Positions 7,571-16,844 of a stretch of 64,000 bases of DNA are shown here, one piece after another (position 1 is the first letter of the stretch; each line of letters opens with the position of its first letter). The notes below the pieces were generated by a model. That model was not told where the DNA came from. It did not search any database and saw nothing but the letters and a program-made list of their open reading frames with translations. The stretch covers positions 124,001 to 188,000 of the forward strand of contig NZ_JAGGOK010000069.1 of NCBI RefSeq assembly GCF_018614615.1, given 5' to 3'. Both the position numbers and the translations under genes were made by a program. This DNA comes from Streptomyces sp. ISL-100. Its GTDB lineage: Bacteria > Actinomycetota > Actinomycetes > Streptomycetales > Streptomycetaceae.

Positions 7571-8836
7571 TCAGACCTCCGGCCGCAGCCTGGCCGCGTC
7601 GACGGGGCTTGCGCCTTCCCCGATACCGGCCAGCACGGCGCTGCCCTTGCGCCACTTGTCCCAGGGCACGTTCCAGTCGCCGAAGCCGTTGCCGAACGGG
7701 TCCATCATGCTGCCCGCGCTGTTGACCACTTGGACGATGTCGCCCTCGCGGACGGTTTTGAAGAACCACTCGGCGTTGCTCGTACTCATGCCGGTGCAGC
7801 CGTGGCTGACGTTGGCCGACCCCTGCGAGCCGACCGACCAGGGCGCGGCATGGACGTACTCACCGCTCCAGGTGACCCGCGTCGCGAAGTAGACGGGCAG
7901 GTCGTACGAGTCCGCTGTGCCCTCCGCGATGCCGACGGTCGTACCGCGCATCCGTACGAAGTACTCCTTGCCCAGTACGACCTTGACGCCGTTGCGGGTG
8001 GAAAAGCCGGGCTTGCCCGTGGTCACCGGAATGGTGTTGATCACCTTGCCGTTGCGCTTCACCGTCATCTGGTGCGAGCCGGCGTCCGTGATGGCCTCCA
8101 GCCGGTCCCCGATGGTGAGCCGCAACGGCTTCGCGGGGCCGCCGTAGAACCTGTCGGCCACCTTGATGCCTTCGAGGGTGCTGCGCACCGTGATGGTGGC
8201 GTTGGCGGGCCAGTACTCCTTGGGGCGGAAGTGCAGTTTCTTGTCGTCCACCCAGTGCCAGGAACCCTGCACCGTGGGCTGGGAGCGCACCTTCAGGGCG
8301 CGCTCGACGACCGCTCTGGCCGCGTCGCCCTTGACGGGGGCGCTGAGTTCGGCGGTGATGGGCTGGCCGACGCCGTACTTGCCGGCCTTGGGGCCGAAGG
8401 TGACCTGCAGGCGCTTCCTCGGGGGCACGGACGTCTCGAAGGCGAGGGTCCGCGCACCGGGCGCGCCGTCCTCGTCCTCGGTGGCGACCTTGACCGTGTA
8501 GCGCGCTCCTGCCGCCAGTGGGGCGGTGCTGTGCCAGCGGGAGCCGTCGGCGTTGAGCTCGCCCGCCAGATAGCGCCCTGTGGCGTCGGAGGCCGTCACA
8601 TCCGTGATCCGGCTGTCGCTGTTCCTGGCGGTGATCTCCAGGGGCTTCTCGGGATCCACCTTGGCTGTGCCGGTGTCCGTATTGAAAGAGACCTGGTCCG
8701 CGGCGTCGTACGGCGCCGCGGAGAGCGGATGTCCCCCGCCGGCTCCACTGCACGCCGTCCCGGCCGCCGCGAGGGACGCGATCAGCAAGGAGCAGCTCAG
8801 AACCGTCCGGGGTCGAAGTGCGTGGGCCATGATCAC
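7571..8836 (-). CDS. L,D-transpeptidase lipoprotein (YkuD domain)
   Basis: Makes 3-3 peptidoglycan cross-links outside the membrane. A lipoprotein signal ends in AAAGTAC (lipobox cysteine near residue 29). Two immunoglobulin-like domains follow (about residues 50-250), then the YkuD catalytic domain with SHGC (catalytic Cys near 347). A C-terminal Trp-containing tail (DWNVPWDKWRKG) follows. This is the layout of mycobacterial LdtMt2-type enzymes. Either GTG 8836 or ATG 8830 may be the start; neither has a Shine-Dalgarno, so a leaderless mRNA is possible. It lies between the two respiratory operons on the same strand. Confidence 0.92.
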   Translation of the reverse strand: MIMAHALRPRTVLSCSLLIASLAAAGTACSGAGGGHPLSAAPYDAADQVSFNTDTGTAKVDPEKPLEITARNSDSRITDVTASDATGRYLAGELNADGSRWHSTAPLAAGARYTVKVATEDEDGAPGARTLAFETSVPPRKRLQVTFGPKAGKYGVGQPITAELSAPVKGDAARAVVERALKVRSQPTVQGSWHWVDDKKLHFRPKEYWPANATITVRSTLEGIKVADRFYGGPAKPLRLTIGDRLEAITDAGSHQMTVKRNGKVINTIPVTTGKPGFSTRNGVKVVLGKEYFVRMRGTTVGIAEGTADSYDLPVYFATRVTWSGEYVHAAPWSVGSQGSANVSHGCTGMSTSNAEWFFKTVREGDIVQVVNSAGSMMDPFGNGFGDWNVPWDKWRKGSAVLAGIGEGASPVDAARLRPEV

Positions 8837-8881
8837 ACATTAGGAATATTTCACGCGTACGGCGCGCCGGGAGAAGCCAAA

Positions 8882-8924
8882 CGAGGGACCCGCCCACCTG
8901 ACGTACAGGTGGGCGGGTCCCTCG
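8882..8924 (-). terminator. Strong terminator after ctaF
   Basis: Perfect 19-bp stem (5' arm starting CGAGGGACCCG) with a 5-nt loop, 28 nt beyond the ctaF stop. It ends the ctaC-ctaD-ctaF transcript before the transpeptidase gene. Confidence 0.9.
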
Positions 8925-8951
8925 GGCGTGTTGCGAGTGCCTCTGCTGGTT

Positions 8952-9350
8952 CTACTGGTTCTGGCTCTCACCGCGGTAGTACTCGAAGACCCAGCCGAAG
9001 AGGCCGATCAGGATCAGCGGCAGCGAGAAGAACAGCAGCCACCAGCCGAGGGCGACGCCCAGGAAGGCGAACGCGCCACCGATGGCCAGCGAGAGCGGCT
9101 GCCAGCTGTGCGGCGAGAAGAAGCCGACATCGCCGGCCTCGTCCGCCACGTCGGCCTCCTTGTCGTCCTGAGCCATGGCGTCCACATTCTTGGCCGTGAA
9201 GGCCAGGTAGTAGCCGATCATGATGCTCAGGCCGAAGGCCAGGAAGAGCGCCGTGGTTCCGGCGGGCTCCTTCGACCACACGCCATAGACGATCGCCATG
9301 GCGAGGATGAAGACGCTCAGCCAGATGAACATCTTGCCCTGGATCTTCAC
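8952..9350 (-). CDS. ctaF: Cytochrome c oxidase subunit IV (actinobacterial type)
   Basis: Small 132-residue integral membrane subunit with four predicted helices, specific to actinobacterial aa3 oxidases. The loop between helices 2 and 3 is acidic (DKEADVADEAGDVGF). It overlaps ctaD by 4 bp and is the last gene of ctaC-ctaD-ctaF. Assignment rests on length, helix pattern and position. Confidence 0.92.
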   Translation of the reverse strand: MKIQGKMFIWLSVFILAMAIVYGVWSKEPAGTTALFLAFGLSIMIGYYLAFTAKNVDAMAQDDKEADVADEAGDVGFFSPHSWQPLSLAIGGAFAFLGVALGWWLLFFSLPLILIGLFGWVFEYYRGESQNQ

Positions 9351-11086
9351 TTGCCGGCCTCCTTGCCGCCGAGCAGCGCGGTGTCCTTGTGGCCGACGTT
9401 CTCGAGCTGGTCGAGAGCGGCGATCTCAGGGTGGTGCAGGTCGAACGCCGGAGATTCGGAACGGATCCGCGGCAGCGTGAGGAAGTTGTGCCGCGGGGGC
9501 GGGCAGGAAGTCGCCCACTCCAGCGAACGGCCGTAGCCCCACGGGTCGTCGACCTCGATCTTCTCGCCGTACTTCGCGGTCTTCCAGACGTTGTAGAAGA
9601 ACGGAAGGATCGACAGGCCCAGCACGAACGAGGCGATCGTCGAGATCGTGTTCAGCAGGGTGAAGCCGTCGGCCGCGAGGTAGTCGGCATAACGACGGGG
9701 CATGCCCTCGGCGCCGAGCCAGTGCTGCACCAGGAACGTGCCGTGGAAGCCCACGAACAGCGTCCAGAAGGTCATCTTGCCCAGGCGCTCGTCCAGCATC
9801 TTGCCGGTGAACTTCGGCCACCAGAAGTGGAATCCGGCGAACATCGCGAAGACCACGGTGCCGAAGACGACGTAGTGGAAGTGCGCGACGACGAAGTACG
9901 AGTCGGAGACGTGGAAGTCCATCGGGGGCGACGCCAGGATGACGCCGGTCAGACCACCGAAGGCGAAGGTGATCAGGAAGCCGACGGTCCAGAGCATCGG
10001 TGTCTCGAAGGACAACGAGCCCTTCCACATGGTGCCGATCCAGTTGAAGAACTTCACACCGGTCGGTACCGCGATAAGGAAGGTCATGAACGAGAAGAAC
10101 GGCAGTAGGACGCCGCCCGTGACGTACATGTGGTGCGCCCACACCGTGACCGAGAGGCCCGCGATCGCGATCGTCGCGGCGATCAGACCGATGTAACCGA
10201 ACATCGGCTTGCGGCTGAAGACCGGGATGATCTCGGAAACGATTCCGAAGAACGGCAGCGCGATGATGTAGACCTCGGGATGCCCGAAGAACCAGAACAA
10301 GTGCTGCCACAGAAGCGATCCGCCGTTGGCCGCGTCGAAGATGTGCGCACCGAATTTACGGTCCGCCTCCAGCGCGAAGAGCGCGGCAGCCAGCACCGGG
10401 AAGGCGAGCAGGACCAGAACACCGGTCAGCAGCACGTTCCAGGTGAAGATCGGCATACGGAACATCGTCATGCCGGGTGCGCGCATGCAGATGATCGTGG
10501 TGATGAAGTTGACCGAACCGAGGATCGTGCCGAAGCCGGAGAAGGCCAGACCCATGATCCACATGTCGGCGCCGATGCCCGGCGAACGGACCGCGTCCGA
10601 CAGCGGGGCGTAGGCGAACCAGCCGAAGTCGGCCGCACCCTGGGGGGTGAGGAAGCCGGCCACGGCGATCAGCGAACCGAAGAGGTACAGCCAGTACGCG
10701 AACATGTTCAGCCGCGGGAACGCCACATCGGGCGCGCCGATCTGCAGCGGCATGATCCAGTTCGCGAATCCGGCGAACAGCGGCGTCGCGAACATCAGCA
10801 GCATGATCGTGCCGTGCATCGTGAACGCCTGGTTGAACTGCTCGTTCGACATGATCTGTGTGCCGGGGCGGGCGAGTTCGGCGCGCATGAAGAGCGCCAT
10901 TACGCCGCCGACGCAGAAGAAGATGAACGACGTGATCAGGTAGAGCGAGCCGATGGTCTTGTGGTCAGTGGTGGTCAGCCACTTGATGACGACATTTCCC
11001 GGCTGCTTGCGCCGTACCGGCAGTTCGTTCTCGTAGTACGAGCCGTCTGCCGCCGCGGCACCCTGGGGTTGATTGAGGATGCTCAC
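9347..11086 (-). CDS. ctaD: Cytochrome c oxidase subunit I
   Basis: Catalytic subunit with haem a and the haem a3-CuB centre that reduces oxygen and pumps protons. The 579-residue protein has 12 helices. Key motifs are the haem-a ligand in MHGTIMLL, the CuB/cross-link region WFFGHPEVYI, the histidine pair in AHHMYVTGG, and haem ligands in VVAHFHYVVFG. The best start is GTG 11086 (N-terminus SILNQPQG), which overlaps the ctaC stop by 4 bp; the frame stays open upstream, but that stretch only mirrors ctaC in another frame. It is co-transcribed with ctaC and ctaF. Confidence 0.97.
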   Translation of the reverse strand: MSILNQPQGAAAADGSYYENELPVRRKQPGNVVIKWLTTTDHKTIGSLYLITSFIFFCVGGVMALFMRAELARPGTQIMSNEQFNQAFTMHGTIMLLMFATPLFAGFANWIMPLQIGAPDVAFPRLNMFAYWLYLFGSLIAVAGFLTPQGAADFGWFAYAPLSDAVRSPGIGADMWIMGLAFSGFGTILGSVNFITTIICMRAPGMTMFRMPIFTWNVLLTGVLVLLAFPVLAAALFALEADRKFGAHIFDAANGGSLLWQHLFWFFGHPEVYIIALPFFGIVSEIIPVFSRKPMFGYIGLIAATIAIAGLSVTVWAHHMYVTGGVLLPFFSFMTFLIAVPTGVKFFNWIGTMWKGSLSFETPMLWTVGFLITFAFGGLTGVILASPPMDFHVSDSYFVVAHFHYVVFGTVVFAMFAGFHFWWPKFTGKMLDERLGKMTFWTLFVGFHGTFLVQHWLGAEGMPRRYADYLAADGFTLLNTISTIASFVLGLSILPFFYNVWKTAKYGEKIEVDDPWGYGRSLEWATSCPPPRHNFLTLPRIRSESPAFDLHHPEIAALDQLENVGHKDTALLGGKEAGK

Positions 11087-12051
11087 AGTTTGTTCGTCTC
11101 CGCATTCCTGGCCGGGTCGGTCTGCTCGATACCGGCCGGGATGTAGCCGGTCTGGCCCTTCTCCGCCAGCTCCTTGAGGTGCTGCTGGTAACGCTCCGGG
11201 GAGACGACCTTCACGTTGAAGAGCATCCGGGAGTGGTCGACACCGCAGAGCTCGGCACACTTGCCCCGGAAGGTGCCCTCACGCGTGGGGGTCACCTCGA
11301 AGACGTTGGTGTGGCCGGGGATGACGTCCTGCTTCATCAGGAACGGCACCACCCAGAAGGAGTGGATGACGTCGCGCGAAGTCAGGACGAAGCGGACCTT
11401 CTCGCCCTTCGGCAGCCACAGGGTCGGACCCGGGTTGCCGTTCTGCGGGTTCCGCTCACCCGGAGTACCGACCGCGTAGACGCCTTCGGCACCTTCGGGG
11501 AACTGCTTGGTGTACATGTCCGGGATGGCGTTGAGCTCCTTGGGGGGCTTCACGCCCGTGGCGGCGTCGCCGTCCACGTTCTCCACGTAGTTGAATCCCC
11601 AGCTCCACTGGAAGCCGACCACGTTGACGGTGTGGGCCGGCTTGTCCGAGAGCGCGAGGAGCTTCGACTCGTCGCGCGCGGTGAAGTAGAAGAGGACCGA
11701 GACGATGATGAGCGGAACCACGGTGTACAGCGCCTCGATGGGCATGTTGTACCGGGTCTGCGGAGGTACTTCGATCTTGGTGCGGCTACGCCGGTGGAAG
11801 ATGACGCTCCACAGGATCAAGCCCCATACCAGGACGCCCGTAATGAGCGCTGCCGCCCACGAGCCCTGCCAGAGGGAGAGAATCCTGGGAGCCTCTTCGG
11901 TGACCGGGGTAGGCATCCCGAGGCGGGGGAAGTCTTCCCATGTGTACGAGCAACCAGAGGCGGTCGCCAGGACCACGCCCGCGGTCAGCACCTGGAGCAG
12001 CTTCCGCCGCATCGGGCGCCGCGACGAGCGGTCGGAGCCGTTGGGACTCAC
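11083..12051 (-). CDS. ctaC: Cytochrome c oxidase subunit II
   Basis: Holds the binuclear CuA centre that receives electrons from QcrC. A lipoprotein-type signal ends in LATASGC. Two membrane helices follow, then a cupredoxin domain with the CuA motif CAELCGVDHSRM. The start GTG 12051 (SPNGSDRS...) has GGGAAGG about 7 nt upstream and gives 322 residues; an in-frame upstream extension has no ribosome site. It is the first gene of ctaC-ctaD-ctaF. Confidence 0.95.
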   Translation of the reverse strand: MSPNGSDRSSRRPMRRKLLQVLTAGVVLATASGCSYTWEDFPRLGMPTPVTEEAPRILSLWQGSWAAALITGVLVWGLILWSVIFHRRSRTKIEVPPQTRYNMPIEALYTVVPLIIVSVLFYFTARDESKLLALSDKPAHTVNVVGFQWSWGFNYVENVDGDAATGVKPPKELNAIPDMYTKQFPEGAEGVYAVGTPGERNPQNGNPGPTLWLPKGEKVRFVLTSRDVIHSFWVVPFLMKQDVIPGHTNVFEVTPTREGTFRGKCAELCGVDHSRMLFNVKVVSPERYQQHLKELAEKGQTGYIPAGIEQTDPARNAETNKL

Positions 12052-12131
12052 GTAGCGCCTTCCCGAGAGTCTCGCCCGCGCGGTTGGTTGCGGCCGTCTC
12101 GCTGGTCGGTCGCCGGCCCTGACGCGGGCAG

Positions 12132-12160
12132 GGGTTTGGATGTTTATGCGGACCAAACCC
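12132..12160. promoter_or_regulatory. Inverted repeat upstream of ctaC
   Basis: Perfect 8-bp arms GGGTTTGG/CCAAACCC separated by 13 nt, about 80 nt before the ctaC start. A further TTTGGGG half-like copy lies at 12173-12179. The spacing fits a dimeric regulator of the oxidase operon better than a terminator; the regulator is unknown. Confidence 0.45.
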
Positions 12161-12321
12161 TACTGGACGCTATTTGGGGTCGCGCGGGGAGGGTGCCCAA
12201 CGCGCCGTACCCCTCCCCGAAGGGATGGCTTATCGGTGGAATCCCGGCCTCCGCCCACCATCTGACCGGCCGTCCGAGGGGCCGTACCGGTGCGGCGCGA
12301 ATTGGGGATTAGCGTGGCAGT

Positions 12322-13701
12322 GTGCCCTACTTCGACGCCGCCTCCTCAGCCCCGCTGCACCCCGTCGCCCGGCAGGCCCTGCTTGCCTCGCTCGACGAGG
12401 GATGGGCCGACCCTTCCCGTCTCTACCGCGAGGGGCGGCGCGCCAGGATGCTGCTCGACGCGGCGAGGGAGGCGGCGGCGGAATCGGTGGGCTGCCGCCC
12501 CGACGAGCTCGTATTCACCTCTTCCGGCACCCGCGCGGTGCACTCCGGAGTCTCCGGCGTGCTCGCCGCCCGTCGGCGTGTCGGCCGCCACCTGGTCGTC
12601 TCCGCCGTAGAGCACTCCTCGGTGCTCCACTCGGCCGCCGAGCACGAGGCGGCGGGCGGTACGACGACCGAGGTCCCGGTGGACCGGGCGGGCCGGGTGG
12701 ACCCCGCGGCGTACGCGCGAGCTCTTCGCGACGACACCGCGCTGGCCTGCCTGCAGTCCGCCAACCACGAGGTCGGCACCGAGCAGCCGGTGGCCAAAAT
12801 CGCACAGGAGTGCCGGGCGGTGGGTGTGCCGCTGCTGGTGGACGCGGCGCAGTCGCTGGCGTGGGGACCGGTGGAAGGCGACTGGTCGCTGCTTACGGCA
12901 AGTGCCCACAAATGGGGTGGTCCGGCGGGGGTCGGGCTGCTGGTCGTACGCAAGGGCGTGCGGTTCGCCGCGCAAGGGCCCGCCGACGAGCGGGAGTCCG
13001 GGCGGGCGGCCGGCTTCGAGAACCTGCCCGCGATCGTGGCGGCTGCGGCGTCGCTCCGGGCCGTACGGGCGGAGGCGGCCGCCGAGGCGGTGCGGCTACG
13101 GGCACTGGTGGACCGGATCCGGGCCCGGGTGCCGGAGCTCGTACCGGATGTGGAGGTGGTCGGCGATCCGGTGCGGCGGCTGCCGCACGTGGTCACCTTC
13201 TCGTGCCTGTACGTCGACGGGGAGACGCTGCTGCACGAGCTGGACCGCGCCGGTTTCTCCGTGTCGTCCGGTTCGTCCTGCACGAGCAGCACGCTCACTC
13301 CAAGCCATGTGCTGCGGGCGATGGGGGTGCTGACGGAGGGCAACGTCCGGATTTCACTCCCGCCGGGGACGGCGGCGGTGGACGTGGACCGCTTCCTGGA
13401 GGTGCTGCCGGGGGCGGTGGCGGGGGTGCGGGAGCGGCTGGGGGCGCCGGTCGCGTCGTCGGGGCCGGCCGATGTGGAGTCGCTGGTCGTGGACTCGCTC
13501 GGCAAGCGGTGTCCGATCCCGGTGATCGAACTGGCGAAGGTGATCGGCGATGTGCCGGTCGGGGGGACGGTGACTGTGCTCTCGGACGACGAGGCGGCCC
13601 GGCTGGACATTCCGGCGTGGTGCGGGATGCGGGGGCAGGAGTACGTGGGCGAGCGCCCGGCCGAGCGGGGCACGGCGTACGTGGTTCGGCGGCTTGCCTG
13701 A
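12322..13701 (+). CDS. Cysteine desulfurase fused to a TusA sulfur-carrier domain
   Basis: The N-terminal part (residues about 1-375) is a class V PLP desulfurase: PLP lysine K197 in SAHKWGGP, and active-site cysteine C320 in SSGSSCTSS, which takes sulfur from cysteine as a persulfide. The last 75 residues are a TusA/SirA domain with the CPIP motif (C397), an acceptor for that persulfide. One 459-residue chain thus joins sulfur release and relay. The GTG at 12322 has no Shine-Dalgarno but TAGCGT lies 6 nt upstream, so the message is probably leaderless. It is divergent from ctaC and convergent with the adenosine-kinase-like gene. Confidence 0.93.
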   Translation: MPYFDAASSAPLHPVARQALLASLDEGWADPSRLYREGRRARMLLDAAREAAAESVGCRPDELVFTSSGTRAVHSGVSGVLAARRRVGRHLVVSAVEHSSVLHSAAEHEAAGGTTTEVPVDRAGRVDPAAYARALRDDTALACLQSANHEVGTEQPVAKIAQECRAVGVPLLVDAAQSLAWGPVEGDWSLLTASAHKWGGPAGVGLLVVRKGVRFAAQGPADERESGRAAGFENLPAIVAAAASLRAVRAEAAAEAVRLRALVDRIRARVPELVPDVEVVGDPVRRLPHVVTFSCLYVDGETLLHELDRAGFSVSSGSSCTSSTLTPSHVLRAMGVLTEGNVRISLPPGTAAVDVDRFLEVLPGAVAGVRERLGAPVASSGPADVESLVVDSLGKRCPIPVIELAKVIGDVPVGGTVTVLSDDEAARLDIPAWCGMRGQEYVGERPAERGTAYVVRRLA

Positions 13702-13733
13702 CGGGTGCGGGTGCGGTGCGGGTAGACCCCGCT

Positions 13734-13780
13734 CCTCAATCGCCGGACGGGCTCCAAAGCAGCCCGTCCGGCGATTGAGG
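13734..13780. terminator. Bidirectional terminator; palindromic repeat copy 1
   Basis: Perfect 20-bp arms (CCTCAATCGCCGGACGGGCT and its complement) with a 7-nt loop, between two convergent genes. The same core recurs at 28718, 44827, 47901 and 58508. Confidence 0.85.
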
Positions 13781-13804
13781 ACACGCCCGCAGGCGTCCCA
13801 GGGG

Positions 13805-14779
13805 TCAGGACAGGTGCGCCCGGACCTCTTCCGCCGCTGCGTGGCCGTACGCCTTCGTGAAGCGGTCCATGAAATTGGCGCGGCGCAGCGTGTACTCCTG
13901 CGTGCCCAGCGTCTCGATCACCAGCGTCGCCAGCATGCACCCGACCTGCGCGGCGCGCTCAAGGCCGACCCCCCAGGCGAGCCCGGACAGGAACCCCGCA
14001 CGGAACGCGTCGCCGACGCCGGTCGGGTCGACCTTGCCATCCTCCTCGGGACAGCCGACGACCACTGGCTCGTCCCCGACGCGCTCTATGCGCACACCCC
14101 GCGAGCCAAGGGTGGTGACGCGGTGGCCGACCTTGCCCAGGATCTCCTCGTCGGTCCAGCCGGTCTTGGACTCGATGAGCCCCTTCTCGTACTCGTTGGA
14201 GAAGAGGTACGTCGCGCCGTCGAGCAGCGTGCGGATGTCCTCCCCCGTCATGCGGGCGATCTGCTGCGAGAAGTCCGCCGCGAACGGGATGGACCGGGCC
14301 TTGCACTCCTCCGTATGGCGCAGCATCGCCTCGGGATCGTCCGCACCGATCAGGACCAGGTCCAGGCCGCCCACGCGCTTGGCGACCGCCTGGAGCTCGA
14401 TCTGGCGGGCCTCGCTCATCGCGCCCGTATAGAAGGAGCCGATCTGGTTGTGGTCGGCGTCGGTGGTGCACACGAAGCGGGCCGTGTGCAGGACCTCGGA
14501 GATGCGCACCGAGCCGGTGTCCACTCCGTGCCGGTCGAGCCACGCGCGGTACTCGTCGAAGTCCGAGCCGGCCGCGCCGACCAGGATCGGCGCCGTGCCG
14601 AGCTGGCCCATGCCGAAGCAGATGTTGGCGCCGACACCACCCCGGCGTACGTCGAGGTTGTCGACCAGGAAGGAGAGCGAGACCGTGTGCAGCTGGTCCG
14701 CGACCAGCTGGTCGGCGAAGCGGCCGGGGAAGGTCATGAGGTGGTCGGTGGCGATGGAGCCGGTGACTGCGATACGCAC
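13805..14779 (-). CDS. PfkB-family carbohydrate kinase, adenosine-kinase-like
   Basis: 324 residues, the same length as mycobacterial adenosine kinase (Rv2202c), which it closely resembles from memory: GSIATDHLM and FPGRF at the N-terminus, and the PfkB anion-hole signature DPTGVGDAFRAGFLSG with the catalytic Asp near residue 255. It would phosphorylate adenosine or a related sugar nucleoside with ATP. Synteny supports this, since the mycobacterial gene also sits between ctaC and the IscA gene. The substrate is inferred and another ribonucleoside is possible. Confidence 0.85.
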   Translation of the reverse strand: MRIAVTGSIATDHLMTFPGRFADQLVADQLHTVSLSFLVDNLDVRRGGVGANICFGMGQLGTAPILVGAAGSDFDEYRAWLDRHGVDTGSVRISEVLHTARFVCTTDADHNQIGSFYTGAMSEARQIELQAVAKRVGGLDLVLIGADDPEAMLRHTEECKARSIPFAADFSQQIARMTGEDIRTLLDGATYLFSNEYEKGLIESKTGWTDEEILGKVGHRVTTLGSRGVRIERVGDEPVVVGCPEEDGKVDPTGVGDAFRAGFLSGLAWGVGLERAAQVGCMLATLVIETLGTQEYTLRRANFMDRFTKAYGHAAAEEVRAHLS

Positions 14780-14957
14780 GACGAGGACGCTCCTGTGGAG
14801 GGGTGGCGTTGACAGTTCACGCTACCTGGTCGTAGCCGCTCGCACTAAGCGGCAAAACTACCCGATAGTAGGGCTTTTTTTCGGACGTCGCTGGTGTCTA
14901 CGGTGCCAACATCGGGTCCGCGGTGTGGCGGCCCCCATAGCAACGGGAGCATCCCGA

Positions 14958-15170
14958 ATGCAGAAGCACAGCGTTACGTCGTCCGCCCGCGCCGCCGAGC
15001 AGGACAGCGGCCTGGAGGAACTGCGCGGGGACTGCGCCCGGATGGTCCCGCACTGGGCGGTACCCGCCGCCGCGGCGGCCGCTCCCGTACCGGCCTCGCT
15101 CATCCACGGCATCACCGTGCCGCCCGCCTCGGCACGCCTGGTGGGCGGGATGTCCGAATACGGGGGCTGA
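14958..15170 (+). CDS. Small conserved hypothetical protein (70 aa)
   Basis: A short ORF from ATG 14958, preceded by GGGAG at 9 nt, with an acidic N-terminal helix and an Ala/Pro-rich middle (PHWAVPAAAAAAPVP). I do not recognise a domain. Coding is supported by the ribosome site and the Streptomyces codon pattern. It lies between the divergent kinase gene and the secreted protein gene on the same strand, 131 bp before the latter. Confidence 0.6.
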   Translation: MQKHSVTSSARAAEQDSGLEELRGDCARMVPHWAVPAAAAAAPVPASLIHGITVPPASARLVGGMSEYGG

Positions 15171-15301
15171 TCCCGGACCCCGAGGCACACGAGGGGAGTA
15201 CGAGGGGAACCGTGCGCTCCCCCGCTCCGTCCCACCGGTGTCCCCCGTAAAGGGGATACACATACGGCACAGGACGGCAGAGCAGCCGAAGGAGCGATGC
15301 G

Positions 15302-16774
15302 GTGAGCACCGAGCGACCGGAAGAGGACGCGGTCAGCGTCCACAGGCGGCGTTCCCCGCTGGCCGCCGCCTCAGTGGCCGCAGCGGTGCTGCTGGCCGGG
15401 GGCGGCGCCGCCTACTGGGCGTCGACCGCCGCGGACGGCGGAGGCAGCGGTACGAGGAGCGGCGCGGCAGCGGGCGACGGCACGCCGCCGCCGCCGCCGC
15501 TCAACCTCGATGGCCATACGGACGGCAGTGCGCCGGGCATCGCCCCCGGCGAACCCGACCCGAACGGCGGGGTGACCTACCGCGCCGAGGGGAAGCTGCC
15601 CCAGGGCCCCGACTCCGCCCACGTGTACCGGGCGTCGGGCGCGGTCACCGAGGCGGAGGTGGCACGGCTGGCCGAGGCACTCGGCGTACCGGGCAAACCG
15701 CGCGTCGAGGGCACGGCCTGGAAGGTCGGGGTCACCAAAGACGGCTCGGGGCCCGTGCTCCAGGTCAACAAACAGGCGCCGGGCACCTGGACGTTCGCGA
15801 GGTACGGGCCGGGCGGCGGCGACAACTGCGCCAAGGTCGACAAGTGCCCCGACACCTACCGGCCCGGCGGCGAAGGGCCCGCGGTGAGCGAGAAGGCCGC
15901 GAAGGAGGCGGCGGCGCCCGTGCTGAAGGCGCTGGGCCAGGACGACGCCAAGCTGGACGCCCGCCAACTGATGGGCGCGGTACGGGTGGTGAACGCCGAC
16001 CCGGAGGTGGGCGGGCTGCCGACGTACGGCTGGGCGACCGGTATCCAGATCGGCTCCGACGGGCAACCGGTCGGCGGCAGCGGGCAGTTGAAGAGCCTGA
16101 CGAAGGGCGCCGAGTACCCGGTCATCAGCGCCGACGAGGCGCTGAAGCAGCTGAACAAGGCCGGGGAGGGTGCCGGCAAGATCGGCATCGGCGGTTGCGC
16201 CACGCCCGTGCCGCACGGGCCCGAGAGCAACAAGGCCGACGAGAAGGGCGACAAGGTCCAATCGCCTTGCGGGACGGACGTCGGGCAGCCGCCGGCCTCC
16301 CCGGAGCCCGTGGCCGTGGGCGGGGCGGTCTTCGGGCTGGCCGCGCAGTACGTCGACGGGCGGCAGGCGCTCGTACCTTCGTGGCTCTTCGAGGTAAAGC
16401 TCGGAGGCGGCGCACAGCCGTTCACGATCACGCACCCCGCGGTCGATCCCGACTATTTGGCCAAGCCGCCTGCCTCGCCGGCTCCGCCCGAGAGCGGCAA
16501 GCCGTCGACGGAGCCGCGGCAGGTTGAGTCGTACAGCGCCGACGGGCGCAAGCTCACCCTGCACTTCTGGGGCGGAGTGTGCAGCGACTACGCGGCGAAG
16601 GCGAGCGAGGAGAACGGGGTGGTGAAGGTGAAGATCACCGAGACCAATCCGGACCCCGGGCGGGCCTGCATCATGATCGCCAAGGAGCTCAAGGAGACCG
16701 TGACGCTCGACAAGCCGCTGGACGGCCGGAAGGTCGTGGACGCGCGGAGCGGTGAGACCGTGCCGCACACGTAG
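15302..16774 (+). CDS. Membrane-anchored or secreted protein of unknown function
   Basis: 490 residues. A short basic cytoplasmic N-terminus is followed by one hydrophobic segment (residues about 22-40), then a Gly/Pro-rich extracytoplasmic region. Cysteines occur late in the chain (C-x-K-C, and one in GIGGCATP), possibly forming disulfides. The start GTG 15302 has AAGGAG about 8 nt upstream. I recognise no enzymatic motif. The type is common at this place in Streptomyces; the role, perhaps in the cell envelope, is unknown. Confidence 0.8.
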   Translation: MSTERPEEDAVSVHRRRSPLAAASVAAAVLLAGGGAAYWASTAADGGGSGTRSGAAAGDGTPPPPPLNLDGHTDGSAPGIAPGEPDPNGGVTYRAEGKLPQGPDSAHVYRASGAVTEAEVARLAEALGVPGKPRVEGTAWKVGVTKDGSGPVLQVNKQAPGTWTFARYGPGGGDNCAKVDKCPDTYRPGGEGPAVSEKAAKEAAAPVLKALGQDDAKLDARQLMGAVRVVNADPEVGGLPTYGWATGIQIGSDGQPVGGSGQLKSLTKGAEYPVISADEALKQLNKAGEGAGKIGIGGCATPVPHGPESNKADEKGDKVQSPCGTDVGQPPASPEPVAVGGAVFGLAAQYVDGRQALVPSWLFEVKLGGGAQPFTITHPAVDPDYLAKPPASPAPPESGKPSTEPRQVESYSADGRKLTLHFWGGVCSDYAAKASEENGVVKVKITETNPDPGRACIMIAKELKETVTLDKPLDGRKVVDARSGETVPHT

Positions 16775-16793
16775 GGCCGTACGTGCGCGCACG

Positions 16794-16832
16794 AAGAAGG
16801 CGGCGGTCCCGGTCCGGGGCCGCCGCCTTCTT
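16794..16832. terminator. Bidirectional terminator
   Basis: 13-bp arms (AAGAAGGCGGCGG and complement) with a partly paired loop, between the convergent secreted-protein and erpA genes. T-rich sequence follows on the plus strand. Confidence 0.8.
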
Positions 16833-16844
16833 TCGCTGCGCGTT

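Noticed and set aside
9347..11260. Longer ctaD reading from 11260
   Set aside because: The extra N-terminus only mirrors ctaC in another frame; the GTG at 11086 overlaps the ctaC stop as in the other operon joints.
14853..14880. T-run (GGGCTTTTTTTT) as an intrinsic terminator
   Set aside because: It lies in a divergent promoter region, and the preceding stem is only about 4 bp.
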